Shown piece after piece: positions 14,124 through 22,350 of a DNA stretch of 57,411 bases; positions within the stretch are counted from its first letter, which is position 1, and every line of letters begins with the position of its first letter. This stretch comes from a virus, in the IMG/VR virus record IMGVR_UViG_3300020001_000001, positions 1-57,411 of that record; one strand, 5' to 3'. Both the position numbers and the translations under genes were made by a program. A model generated the notes under the pieces. It was not told where the DNA came from and made no database searches. It saw only the letters and a list, made by a program, of their open reading frames with translations.

Positions 14124-14438
14124 GTTGAGTACGCTGGCCTCGATGATTTGCAGCGTATGGTCGGGCGCGATACGTACACGACAATCGCCTTCGCCGGAGA
14201 GTTGAACGGCGATACGGTCTACGTGAACGACGAGGGTCTGTACGTGTTCGATTGTTTCTTCACTCTGCCGGGCTGCGGCCAAGGTCTGTTCGCCGGTCCC
14301 GGTGTGATCGTCGGAAAGGAGATCGGGCAGACAGCCAACACCCGTGATCCGAAAACTAAACTCGCGGAAGTTACTTCCGCCGTTAGGTTTCTTGACCGAC
14401 ACGAGGCTCGCGCGATGGTGAATAAACTCGGTATCTGA
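14061..14438 (+). pseudogene. DUF3846-like protein interrupted by an in-frame amber codon
   Basis: The frame begins MKAI..., reads WINTPKGEIT, meets TAG at 14121-14123, then continues without shift as VEYAGLDDLQRMVG ... GDTVYVNDEGLYVFDCFF ... LFAGPGVIVG. N-terminus, VEY and VNDEGL are the expected order of a DUF3846 protein (function unknown), so the TAG replaces one codon, probably Glu or Gln. An 18-bp duplication gives two tandem in-frame starts (14061, 14079). Readthrough, a restart at TTG 14148, a real null mutation or a base error are all possible. A palindrome encodes EVTS at 14366-14378. Confidence 0.7.
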
Positions 14439-14458
14439 TACTACGGACACGAGAAAAT

Positions 14459-14484
14459 GGCGGCTCTCGCGAGCCGCCCTTTTT
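14459..14484. terminator. Bidirectional terminator between converging operons
   Basis: GGCGGCTC-TCGC-GAGCCGCC followed by CTTTTT on the plus strand; on the minus strand the same stem is followed by ATTTTC. It separates the rightward early operon from the leftward late operon. Confidence 0.95.
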
Positions 14485-14500
14485 GCCGTACACCGCGTTG

Positions 14501-14683
14501 TCAGGTTGCCGGTGTAGCGGCGACGGCGTCCTCCAGCGCCTGATCGAATTGCGCCTGTTCCTCCAGCGTCGGATCACGGTTCTCCGTGATAAGGGTCTTC
14601 ACGGTCGCGAGTGCCGTCATGAGCGACGGCACCTGACCAAGCAGCGCGATAGCCGCTTCGATGATGGGTAAAGCTGCAAGCAT
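14501..14683 (-). CDS. Small hypothetical protein at the end of the late operon
   Basis: A 60-residue protein, MLAALPIIEAAIALLGQVP at the start, then a charged helix. The hydrophobic N-terminus could lie on or in a membrane. GAAGGAGG precedes the ATG. It lies in the lysis cluster with the lipoprotein and holin-like genes. Function unknown. Confidence 0.65.
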   Translation of the reverse strand: MLAALPIIEAAIALLGQVPSLMTALATVKTLITENRDPTLEEQAQFDQALEDAVAATPAT

Positions 14684-14694
14684 ACGTTCCTCCT

Positions 14695-15027
14695 TCAGTG
14701 AACCGCCGCAGGCGCGACGGGGGTTTCAGTCGCGAGTCGCGACAGTACGGCGGTCAGCGCCGTAAGCGATACAGGCAAGCCGGCGTTGTTGTCGCGCTGG
14801 ACCTGTTTGAACGTGTCGTGCGCCGCGTGGATATCCGCGATCATCGGCGTCCGCACGGCGGGACTGGTACACGGCCCGGCCTTCAGGTTGAGACAGGTGT
14901 TCGCCGCGTTGACGGCGGCAGTCAGCGTGACCTCGACCGCCGCGATGTCGGCTTTGCTGACAGGTGCGCTGGGTGTGACATTTGTACCACACCCGACCAG
15001 GAACAAAATCAGAACAAGGGGCCTCAT
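14695..15027 (-). CDS. Small lipoprotein, possible lysis component
   Basis: A 110-residue protein starting MRPLVLILFLVGCG: a short signal peptide ending in the lipobox LVGC, so Cys13 should be lipidated. The mature part is helical and Thr/Ala-rich with two further cysteines. It is next to holin-like genes, where an outer-membrane spanin would fit, but no matching inner-membrane spanin was identified with certainty. GGAG lies 10 nt upstream. Confidence 0.7.
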   Translation of the reverse strand: MRPLVLILFLVGCGTNVTPSAPVSKADIAAVEVTLTAAVNAANTCLNLKAGPCTSPAVRTPMIADIHAAHDTFKQVQRDNNAGLPVSLTALTAVLSRLATETPVAPAAVH

Positions 15028-15097
15028 GGGCTTTACTCTCCGGGGTAGGGGTTTAGATGGGTCGAAAACGGGTCGATTTCGGGGGTAGGGCAGGCTT

Positions 15098-15556
15098 TCA
15101 GCCGAGGGTCGGTAGGGTAGGTGCAGCGGAAGTAGCCGCCGCCTGTACGGCCGCTCCAAGCCCCGGCGCGGGCAGGGTCTCCTGTATGACTTTTGGCAAA
15201 CGAGCCGCGATGACTTGCTGCACCGCAGCATTCGGCGTCGTGTCGTCGTGCGTGCCGTCGATGATTTGCGCCACACGGTCGGGGAACCTCTGGTGCATGT
15301 AGGCGGTCGCGGCAAGCAACACGTCTCGCATCGCGGCGCGCGTGATAACGCCGTCCGTGATGATCGACGGCACCGTCGCGATACCCGCGCCGATGGCCGT
15401 CCGAATTTCGGCCTCCATGTTAGCCTTGTCCTGCGCCGTCGCCTGGAGGCCGAACTTCGCCATGAGCACGGTAAGCATCTGCACGAGGTAGTACGTGACC
15501 GGAGCAGCGAGGGCCGTCAGGATCACCGGCAAAGCGTCGGCGAGATAAGTATTCAT
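15098..15556 (-). CDS. Holin-like membrane protein
   Basis: A 152-residue protein starting MNTYLADALPVILTALAAP, with one N-terminal transmembrane helix (residues about 6-30) and a long soluble region. The layout resembles LL-H-type phage holins, as I recall them. AGGAG precedes the ATG. Between it and its apparent promoter (15645-15673) lies a strong terminator hairpin, so expression may depend on antitermination. Confidence 0.6.
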   Translation of the reverse strand: MNTYLADALPVILTALAAPVTYYLVQMLTVLMAKFGLQATAQDKANMEAEIRTAIGAGIATVPSIITDGVITRAAMRDVLLAATAYMHQRFPDRVAQIIDGTHDDTTPNAAVQQVIAARLPKVIQETLPAPGLGAAVQAAATSAAPTLPTLG

Positions 15557-15579
15557 GGGGCATCTCCTTTCAGGGGGTA

Positions 15580-15612
15580 AAGAAAAAGCCCTCCGATGCG
15601 ACACCGGAGGGC
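15580..15612 (-). terminator. Terminator ahead of the holin-like gene
   Basis: On the minus strand GCCCTCCG and CGGAGGGC pair around a 9-nt loop, followed by TTTTTCTTT. Confidence 0.9.
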
Positions 15613-15644
15613 CAAGTCTGGTAGCACTAGGAGGTAGCGAGACG

Positions 15645-15673
15645 AATATACATGCGAAGTTACTTCGTGTCCA
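15645..15673 (-). promoter_or_regulatory. Promoter with the palindrome inside its spacer
   Basis: TGGACA, 17-bp spacer, TATATT on the minus strand. The core GAAGTWACTTC (15656-15666) begins 1 nt after the -35 hexamer and ends 5 nt before the -10, so a bound protein would cover the polymerase site. Confidence 0.65.
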
Positions 15674-15676
15674 GTT

Positions 15677-16096
15677 TTATTCTTGGCGCCGGTCTTTTGG
15701 ACCGCTGCGCCGTTCGATCCCGTCCCAGGTTGCTTTTTGTTCTGCTACGAGATCGCTCGCGACCTTGATGGCGGTCCGTACGAGTTTATCGTTCGCAACT
15801 TCCGCCTCTCGCGCAATCGCCGGTCTGATAGTGTCCATGGCTTTCGCCACGATGGCGCGTCCCATACCGTTCGTGACGGCGTGCCCCATGTCCCGGATAT
15901 CGCTCTTTAGTTCGGCGCTGTTCGTGACCTGTCTCACTTGAACCGCGGTGAGCGCCTTTTCGTTTCGTGATGACGTGCGCGCGTTCAAGATGGACGCGAC
16001 CGAGGCAACGACGGAGGCGATGCTTGGGGGCAGCGACGCGCTTACCGCGATGATGATCGCGGCTCCGTGCTGGTCGAAAAATTCCATGAACGTCAT
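15677..16096 (-). CDS. Membrane protein in the lysis cluster
   Basis: A 139-residue protein with a single hydrophobic segment near the N-terminus (AAIIIAVSASLPPSIASVV) and a charged helical remainder ending GIERRSGPKDRRQE, a tail style seen in phage holin and spanin-like proteins. It may be a holin or inner-membrane spanin. A palindrome (16129-16139) lies upstream of the start. Confidence 0.6.
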   Translation of the reverse strand: MTFMEFFDQHGAAIIIAVSASLPPSIASVVASVASILNARTSSRNEKALTAVQVRQVTNSAELKSDIRDMGHAVTNGMGRAIVAKAMDTIRPAIAREAEVANDKLVRTAIKVASDLVAEQKATWDGIERRSGPKDRRQE

Positions 16097-16139
16097 TGGA
16101 CAGTTTCCCGGCTATTTTAGTGTTCTCGGAAGTTACTTC

Positions 16140-16559
16140 TCATAGGCGTACGGCGAATGGCCGCATATGTTCCTTCTCTCGCGCCGCCATCATGCGGCGG
16201 CGTACTTCAGCGGCATCGAACTCAGGGTGCAGCCCGGCTACGGCTGACCTCTCGACGGCGTCGATCATGGCGCCCGCAACGCCGATGCCGCGCGGCTTGC
16301 CGAGTGTTGCGTCGCGCACCATGACGCCGGTCGTGACGACCTCGATACTCGTACGGCGTTCGGCCAGCCATGTTTCGGAATACGTTCGCAGCGCGGCGGG
16401 AATTGTCTGCATCTGACGACGAGCCATGTGCATCGTCGTCAGACACTCGTCATCCGTCTTTGGCTGTTCCAAGTGTGGAGAGACGTGTCGCCACAATTTA
16501 CGCATGGCGGTCACGTCCAACTCCATCAGACACCGACGGAACGCGGCGGCATGTCGCAC
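16140..16559 (-). CDS. Conserved phage hypothetical protein
   Basis: A 139-residue protein. The N-terminus RHAAAFRRCLMELDV and the following KLWRHVSPHLEQP match a conserved phage protein that I recall beside tail or lysis genes, with no known function. The GTG start at 16559 keeps this conserved N-terminus; ATG at 16526 is the alternative. Confidence 0.65.
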   Translation of the reverse strand: MRHAAAFRRCLMELDVTAMRKLWRHVSPHLEQPKTDDECLTTMHMARRQMQTIPAALRTYSETWLAERRTSIEVVTTGVMVRDATLGKPRGIGVAGAMIDAVERSAVAGLHPEFDAAEVRRRMMAAREKEHMRPFAVRL

Positions 16560-16561
16560 GG

Positions 16562-16990
16562 CTAGTCCAGCGTGATCGTAGTGGACGTGCCGAGACGCGG
16601 GGTGACGCCGCTACCCGTGACGACGGACGGCGAGACTGCACCGGAGAACAAGATCGCGGCGGAACCGCCGCCCGTCTTGCCGGTCGAGGCGAACGTGACG
16701 GTGCCCGAGCCGCCGGTGCCAGCGGGGAAATCCACGCTCGCGGCTGGCGATGCGCTACCGCCAGTGCAGGTCCAGCCGCCTGACGTGCGCGCAACGGAGA
16801 CACGAGCGTAAGAGGTGTACCCGACCTCAGACGAGGCCATGGTACCGGAGTCTGTGGGATCGGCGGTGTGTAGCCCGACCGCGATGTTGGTCTGCGGCGA
16901 ACTGGCCGCGTTGTCCGCGTAGTTGGCCCAGGCCGTCGCGTTGAAGATCAGGGCCATTACTGCGGTTTCGGTGGCGTCAGCGATGCTCAT
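16562..16990 (-). CDS. Tail-fibre-associated structural protein
   Basis: A 142-residue protein rich in Gly, Ser and Thr. Segments such as TAWANYADNAASSP, GLHTADPTDSGTM and YARVSVARTSGGW match a family annotated as phage tail-fibre protein. AAGGA precedes the ATG. It lies directly downstream of the large fibre gene and is probably an adhesin-associated or virion-decorating protein. Confidence 0.7.
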   Translation of the reverse strand: MSIADATETAVMALIFNATAWANYADNAASSPQTNIAVGLHTADPTDSGTMASSEVGYTSYARVSVARTSGGWTCTGGSASPAASVDFPAGTGGSGTVTFASTGKTGGGSAAILFSGAVSPSVVTGSGVTPRLGTSTTITLD

Positions 16991-17017
16991 GGTGAAGTTT
17001 CCTTGGGTTGGAGTTAC

Positions 17018-17046
17018 GGTATAGCACGGAAGTTACTTCCGGTCTA
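17018..17046 (-). promoter_or_regulatory. Possible weak promoter with palindrome in spacer
   Basis: TAGACC, 17-bp spacer, TATACC. The palindrome core (17029-17039) starts 1 nt after the -35 box, the same geometry as at 15645-15673. The hexamers are each 4/6 to consensus, so the promoter itself is doubtful. Confidence 0.35.
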
Positions 17047-18720
17047 CGTCAGAGTGAAGCCCGGATCGACATAGTAGGTTGAACTCGCGGCGGCGAACTT
17101 CATCTGCACCGTGACGAACCCCGCGAGTTGTGGTTGCGGCGACGTGAGCGTAACCACCATGGCGATACGCCACCCGGCGCGGAAGGTACAATCGCCGTCT
17201 GTTACGGTTCCGCCGTCAACCGCCGTAGCGTAGCCTCCCGGTAGACTCGACGCGGTGTTGTGCGGCGACGAGCCTATCGCGGTGCAGAAAAATACTCTAC
17301 CGGAGTTACTAGATACACTAATTGCGTCGCCAACGGCTTGCGTGTGTGAGTTGGCGCGAGCCGTCGCCAGCGTATCCCAGGCCGACGTATCCGCGCTCCA
17401 GTTCGCCGCTATCGTCAGCATGTTGGACTTCGAACCGGTCTTTACAGACCCAACGGGGCTACTCGCGCTCCCGAAGTACCGAACTTCCGGCCACAGATCA
17501 CCGTTGGTCGGAATGGCCGACGTGTTAGAGATCGCGTACACCGTGACCGTTGCGTTCGAGCCGATGGCGGCGTTCCATTTATGGAGGGCTTCGCCGACGA
17601 AAAGGTTACGGAATTTTACGCCTGCCCCGGTCACGATCTTTTCGGAGTAACCTGCGATGGAGTCGTTAGCGCCTCCCGTACGGATTACGGCGAGACTGTT
17701 GGTCAGCGTGCCGAGAGTGTCGTAGATGGAGTGTGCCTCTGTGTCCGCGCCGTTGGCGGCGGCGAAACACACGACGCGCCCGTAACCGAGACCCGAACCG
17801 AAACCGTTCGTGCCGCCGAAACCACTGGCCGTTTTGACCCGACTCAGGTTGATCTGCACCGGATTATTGACAACGGCGAGTATCGCCCCGGTCAGCCCTG
17901 AAATATCCACATTGATAAGACTGATCTCAGTGAAGTTGCCGCCCGAGAACATATTGGTCGCGCCGGAGCCGCCTACCGCGCTCGCCGTGTCACGCCAAAT
18001 GAAACGACCCCCGGATGATGAACTCGTGAATAACTGCCCGAGTCCGCTAGTCGGGTTGTACGCCGTGTTGATGAACTCCGTATATGTGCCCGTCGCTCCA
18101 AGCTGGCTGGAGCCGTTCTGACTGATCGTGCAGTTTTCGTAAATTTGGACCCGATTACTGGTGACGTTGAAGCCTCCCGTTGACCCGGAAGAAAACGTGA
18201 GGCCATTGAAATACCACGAACCCGTCCAGTTCTTCGATGAATTGTTGGTGAATGCCGCCCCAGTCTTTACGTCTGAGGCCGTCGGCGACGCGACGGTGTG
18301 ATCCACCGATATGACGTTCAGAACACTCGTATCGGCGCTTATCCCGGAGTTCATATCCTGACTGAGCGTCTGCGTATGATCATCACCGAGATAAATAATA
18401 TCGTCGGCAGAACTTCGTCCGTACGCAGTTTCTAGTAGGGCAAAACACGCCGTCCAAGCGTATGTGGCGTTGCCTGTAACCTCGGTCCAGGTTCCACCAT
18501 TGTCCGCCGTGGTCGCGCCGTTACCGAGGTTCCAGGTTGGTTGCAGCGCCCCCGTAGTGAACGTCCCGCCGTTGTTGCGAAACGCACGTTCGTTGCCCGA
18601 CGACGGCGCGGTTGCTCGCACGATGGTCCCTGTCGGCGTGGATACTCCGGTGGCCCAAGCCGTAATTCCCCAAAACCCGGTAGTCGAACCGTTGCCGTTG
18701 TTGCAATACCGCGTGGTCAT
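17044..18720 (-). CDS. Tail fibre or tailspike protein
   Basis: A 558-residue, Ser/Thr/Gly/Asn-rich beta protein. The N-terminal WNLGNGATTADNGGTWTEV segment is typical of phage fibre head-binding regions. The middle (residues about 110-330) has the irregular short-repeat pattern of a right-handed beta-helix, as in glycan-binding or glycan-cleaving spikes. No catalytic residues could be assigned. The palindrome at 18737-18749 lies just upstream of its GGAGAG ribosome-binding site. Likely the host-recognition protein. Confidence 0.75.
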   Translation of the reverse strand: MTTRYCNNGNGSTTGFWGITAWATGVSTPTGTIVRATAPSSGNERAFRNNGGTFTTGALQPTWNLGNGATTADNGGTWTEVTGNATYAWTACFALLETAYGRSSADDIIYLGDDHTQTLSQDMNSGISADTSVLNVISVDHTVASPTASDVKTGAAFTNNSSKNWTGSWYFNGLTFSSGSTGGFNVTSNRVQIYENCTISQNGSSQLGATGTYTEFINTAYNPTSGLGQLFTSSSSGGRFIWRDTASAVGGSGATNMFSGGNFTEISLINVDISGLTGAILAVVNNPVQINLSRVKTASGFGGTNGFGSGLGYGRVVCFAAANGADTEAHSIYDTLGTLTNSLAVIRTGGANDSIAGYSEKIVTGAGVKFRNLFVGEALHKWNAAIGSNATVTVYAISNTSAIPTNGDLWPEVRYFGSASSPVGSVKTGSKSNMLTIAANWSADTSAWDTLATARANSHTQAVGDAISVSSNSGRVFFCTAIGSSPHNTASSLPGGYATAVDGGTVTDGDCTFRAGWRIAMVVTLTSPQPQLAGFVTVQMKFAAASSTYYVDPGFTLT

Positions 18721-18751
18721 TTCAACTCTCCAACTCGGAAGTAACTTCCGA

Positions 18752-21700
18752 TCATGCCGATGTTCCGTCGGGGAACGGTTTTGTGTATGTCGCTGTCGTC
18801 TCGACTACGCCACCTGGGACCGGACGCATGTAGCTGGTTACGATGATCGGAACTGCGGCCATCGTGCCGGTTCCGGCCATGGTCGCAACTGTCGCGGCAA
18901 TAGCCGATGCAGCCCCGGTGAGCGCACCCGCTCCGGCCATGGTCGCGACGCCCGTGCCGGTGCTTCCGGCAATCCCGGTTAGTGTCCCGGTTCCGGTCAT
19001 GGTCGCAACGGTTGCGGCATCCGCGGTTCCGACCGCGGCCAGGGTCCCGACGCCCGCCATCGTCGCGACAGTGTCGGACAGGCCGACTCCAGCCGCCGCC
19101 ATTGCGCCGGTTCCGGCCATCGTCGCGGTCGTCACTTGTAGCGAACTTCCCGTCGCGGGCATCGCGCCGGTTCCGGTCATGGTCGCTACCGTTGTCGCAA
19201 CCGTCGAGTCGAACACCGCCGTAGAGCCTGTGCCCGTCATCGTGCCGGTTGTCTCGGCAATGGACGATCCGGTCGCTGCCAGTTCGCCGGTTCCTGCCAT
19301 CGCGGCCTCGGTGATCGACGGTCCAAGCCACGAGCCTACGCCGTTGAACTCGCCTTGGCCGTGCACGGTCGCGTTCGTAATCGCGACGCCGAGAACAGTC
19401 CCGACGCCGTTCATCGCGCCTTGCCCGTGCATCGTCGCGGTCGTAATCGCCGTACCGATTGCCATCATCGAACCGACGAAAGCGCCTTGCCCGTGCATCG
19501 TGGCCGCGCCCCATCGCACGATTTCGCCGACGCCGTGCAGCGCCCCGACGCCGCTCATGCGGGCAATACCGACGCCGTCGCCCACGTACGCCAGTTTCAC
19601 CCGGTACGATTTCAGGCTTTGCCGTCCGTCCGTCACGGTGTAGAGGATCAAATCGACGCGCTCCGGGTCAGGCCCGCTCGCCGCCTCGGTCGCGTCGTAG
19701 GTATAGGTGCTGGCCGATATCCCGGTGTGCGACCGGATCAGCGCGTCAGTCGCGCCGTCATGGACCTCCACTACGTATGTCGTCGAGGCTTCTGCCGTAA
19801 CCGCGCCGTCGAGATGCGTCACTATCTGATCGAACTGCGTCAGGCGGTTGCGCGCGACCCACGTCAGGGTGGCGTCGCCGCGAACGGCAGTCGGATCGTC
19901 GGTCAGCGCGAGTGAGCCGTTCAACTCCACGTCGCCCGGCGCGTACGGCAGCATGTGCCGTGCGACAATGACGACTTCCTCGTGTGTCGCGGTGACAAGA
20001 TCGCTCGCGGCGGTCGCGGTCACGTTCTGCAACTGTACGTCGATCACTTCGCCGAAGGCGAATGGATCAGTCCGCGCGAGCCGGTCGCCGTCGTAGAAAA
20101 ACAGAAGTTCGCCGGTCGAGTGCTTCTCGGGGATGGTATCAGCCGCACCGCGCTCAATCGTAACGTGCCCGGTCGTGATGTCGAAGCTGACGATCTTGAT
20201 AACCTCGTCGCCCAACAGTGCCGCCGTGTCGGAAGTAACTTCCGTCAGGTCGAAACCCGCCGACAGATCGAGGCCGGTGTCGTAATACCCGACCGGCGCG
20301 ACAACAACGCCAACTGGCGAAAACACGCCGGTCGATACGGACGGCGCGCCGCCAGTCGGAGTCGCGCTCATGCGGATTGACTTACTCGTCAACGTCGGGC
20401 GACCGGCAACGCCGATAACGCCGCCTTCGGTATCTGGCACCGCCGCCAGCTCCGCCGCAGACAAGATGCGGGCCATCTCGAAGTAGTTCGCCTCCGCGAC
20501 GAACTCCCGCGTGATCGACGGCGCGAAACCCGACTGTACCGGCGGTATCCAGCTACCGGGAACTGCCGCCGCGTAGACTGTGGATGGAAGGCCGAACACG
20601 TCTTGAAGGCACTCCATCGTTATCGTGCCGTCGATCATGGTTCCGTCGTCGTACGTCGCTACGCGAAGAAGCATACTCCCGATACCCGCGTCAGGTGCGG
20701 CGATGCGGATCACCATACCGGGTTGAATGCGCCACGCGCGCCGGTCGAACTTCAGCGTGAGACGTTTCAGCCCTGCGGACCCTACACGTAGTTCCCGCAA
20801 CGCCACGCGCGTCGCGATGTCCTGATCGTAGATGCCGGGGAAGTCTTTTGTCACCGACACCACGGCGTTCAACGACTGGATCGACGCCGGGTTCTGTACG
20901 CGCTTCTGCCGATCTTCGTCGAGGTTCTGTTCGCGCCAGTTCACAATGACCTCGTTCGCCACCACAAGCGACGAGCCGGTCTCGCTGGCCGTGACGGACA
21001 ACAGCCCGGATTGGTAATCGAAGAACGGCACGAGCGAGCGGTCGTAATCGTCGCGGATCAGCCGCAGGATCATCAGGCCGGTGCCGCGGTCGATGTACAG
21101 CACGCCGCCGATATGGTCGATTACCGTTTGAATGAAGGCACCGATATCGGTGTCCTTCGTCCACCGAATGCACATTCCAAAGTTCTCGGTCCAAAGGGCG
21201 TTCGCGGCGTACGTCCAGGCCGCGTCGTCCATGTCCGCGCGATCGAGGCCGAGGCCCCATTCGGGATCGGTTAAGCACTGGTACAGAATGTGCGCCGGGT
21301 TCATCCCGATTACGGCGCTTGGCGTGGTGACGCCGTCCCGCGTCACGTCAACGAACGAGAGTAGTCGCACCTTGGCGGGATACCAGCAACCGTTGTCGCC
21401 CCAGCCATTCAGCGCACGACGCGTTCTGATTTTCCACGTCTTCGGATACGGATTATTCGAGCAAACCTGACCGCTGTAGTACAGCGTCGTCGTGCCCTTG
21501 AAGTCGGATATGTCCGCACGCCGCTCCGTAACGATGGTGCTGTCCTGAACGCCTACGCCGTCAACGTACGTCACCGCATCGCCAGACGGAACGGCGGATA
21601 TGGCGTCCTTTATGAAACCCGGAACGATCTGACTGGCCGCGCCGAACAGGAACGTGAGCGTTCCGACGATGCCGCCTTCGCCAGTATCACCGCCGAACAA

Positions 21701-21880
21701 TTCTGGCGCGGTTATCGAGACGGATGTTCCGTCCACTACCGGCCCGTTCTCCACCCATGCGTACTGATCTCCAACCTTGATCGTCACCACGTCGTCAACC
21801 GGGCCGCGCCCGATACCCATAAGGATATCGAAGAAGTATTTGTACCCGGTGATCTGTGAGTTACCGCCGCCTTTACTCAC
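18752..21880 (-). CDS. Tail tip / host-specificity protein (gpJ-like)
   Basis: A 1,042-residue protein. It begins MSKGGGNSQITGYKYFFDI, as in phage central tail-tip proteins of the Phage-tail_3 type. The first 750 residues form the hub and fibronectin-like region (WTAYANALWTENFGM-type and FDRRAWRIQPGMVIRI-type segments). Residues about 773-1010 are 20-22-residue repeats (see separate entry). EVTS is encoded by a palindrome at 20231-20243. The GTG start overlaps the previous gene's stop. Probably forms the tail tip that contacts the receptor. Confidence 0.85.
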   Translation of the reverse strand: MSKGGGNSQITGYKYFFDILMGIGRGPVDDVVTIKVGDQYAWVENGPVVDGTSVSITAPELFGGDTGEGGIVGTLTFLFGAASQIVPGFIKDAISAVPSGDAVTYVDGVGVQDSTIVTERRADISDFKGTTTLYYSGQVCSNNPYPKTWKIRTRRALNGWGDNGCWYPAKVRLLSFVDVTRDGVTTPSAVIGMNPAHILYQCLTDPEWGLGLDRADMDDAAWTYAANALWTENFGMCIRWTKDTDIGAFIQTVIDHIGGVLYIDRGTGLMILRLIRDDYDRSLVPFFDYQSGLLSVTASETGSSLVVANEVIVNWREQNLDEDRQKRVQNPASIQSLNAVVSVTKDFPGIYDQDIATRVALRELRVGSAGLKRLTLKFDRRAWRIQPGMVIRIAAPDAGIGSMLLRVATYDDGTMIDGTITMECLQDVFGLPSTVYAAAVPGSWIPPVQSGFAPSITREFVAEANYFEMARILSAAELAAVPDTEGGVIGVAGRPTLTSKSIRMSATPTGGAPSVSTGVFSPVGVVVAPVGYYDTGLDLSAGFDLTEVTSDTAALLGDEVIKIVSFDITTGHVTIERGAADTIPEKHSTGELLFFYDGDRLARTDPFAFGEVIDVQLQNVTATAASDLVTATHEEVVIVARHMLPYAPGDVELNGSLALTDDPTAVRGDATLTWVARNRLTQFDQIVTHLDGAVTAEASTTYVVEVHDGATDALIRSHTGISASTYTYDATEAASGPDPERVDLILYTVTDGRQSLKSYRVKLAYVGDGVGIARMSGVGALHGVGEIVRWGAATMHGQGAFVGSMMAIGTAITTATMHGQGAMNGVGTVLGVAITNATVHGQGEFNGVGSWLGPSITEAAMAGTGELAATGSSIAETTGTMTGTGSTAVFDSTVATTVATMTGTGAMPATGSSLQVTTATMAGTGAMAAAGVGLSDTVATMAGVGTLAAVGTADAATVATMTGTGTLTGIAGSTGTGVATMAGAGALTGAASAIAATVATMAGTGTMAAVPIIVTSYMRPVPGGVVETTATYTKPFPDGTSA
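18850..19564 (-). repeat. ATMxGxGxM repeat region of the tail tip protein
   Basis: About twelve tandem repeats of 20-22 residues with the core ATM(A/T/H)G(T/Q)G(A/T)(M/L), visible in the DNA as a roughly 60-bp periodicity. Single copies of the same unit occur at the C-termini of two head proteins (34128-34556, 38891-39175). Confidence 0.9.
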
Positions 21881-22091
21881 CGGAAGTCACTTCCGCGCGA
21901 GCCGCGTCAACTACCCGTAGCGCCAGCGGATCGCCAGTGTCGAGAAACACTTGCGCCGCGATGCCGTCCCGCAGGAACGCCATCCAGTTCATGTCATGCG
22001 CCGCGAACCACGCACGAGCGCCGCCGGTGCATAATTTCGCGGCGCGCAAGTGGCGTATGTGGCACCGTAATTCGGAAGTTACTTCCGTCAT
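21873..22091 (-). CDS. Small conserved tail-cluster protein
   Basis: A 72-residue protein. RHLRAAKLCTGGARAWFAAHD and a later FLRDGIAA match a small protein commonly found between tail-tip genes, function unknown but likely in tail assembly. Both ends carry a palindrome: codons 3-6 (22074-22086, EVTS) and the last residues (21892-21904, EVTS with a C/G centre). Confidence 0.75.
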   Translation of the reverse strand: MTEVTSELRCHIRHLRAAKLCTGGARAWFAAHDMNWMAFLRDGIAAQVFLDTGDPLALRVVDAARAEVTSGE

Positions 22092-22336
22092 TTTTTACCG
22101 CCGCCGCTTGATTGCCTGATCGCCTCAGTGCGCAGGTTCCCATACCATAATACCTGCCAATCCGGCGTCCAGCAATCCCCGAAGATAACCGACTGCGGCG
22201 TGCCCTCCAGCGCGACAGGAAAGCTGAAATCGGTCAATTTCGTCGGCGTCGCGTCCGTGTTCTTCGGATGCGGCGTCGTGAGCGCGGTTATGACGTAGGA
22301 GACGATGAGTAGCGCGATAGCCCAAACGAAATTCAC
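22088..22336 (-). CDS. Small tail-cluster membrane-anchored protein
   Basis: An 82-residue protein with an N-terminal hydrophobic helix (FVWAIALLIVSYVITAL) then KLTDFSFPVALEGTPQSVIFG. This matches small tail-assembly proteins I recall between BR0599 and tail-tip genes. GTG start with AAGGAG; its stop overlaps the next ATG. Confidence 0.7.
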   Translation of the reverse strand: MNFVWAIALLIVSYVITALTTPHPKNTDATPTKLTDFSFPVALEGTPQSVIFGDCWTPDWQVLWYGNLRTEAIRQSSGGGKK

Positions 22337-22350
22337 GACTGCGCTCCTTC

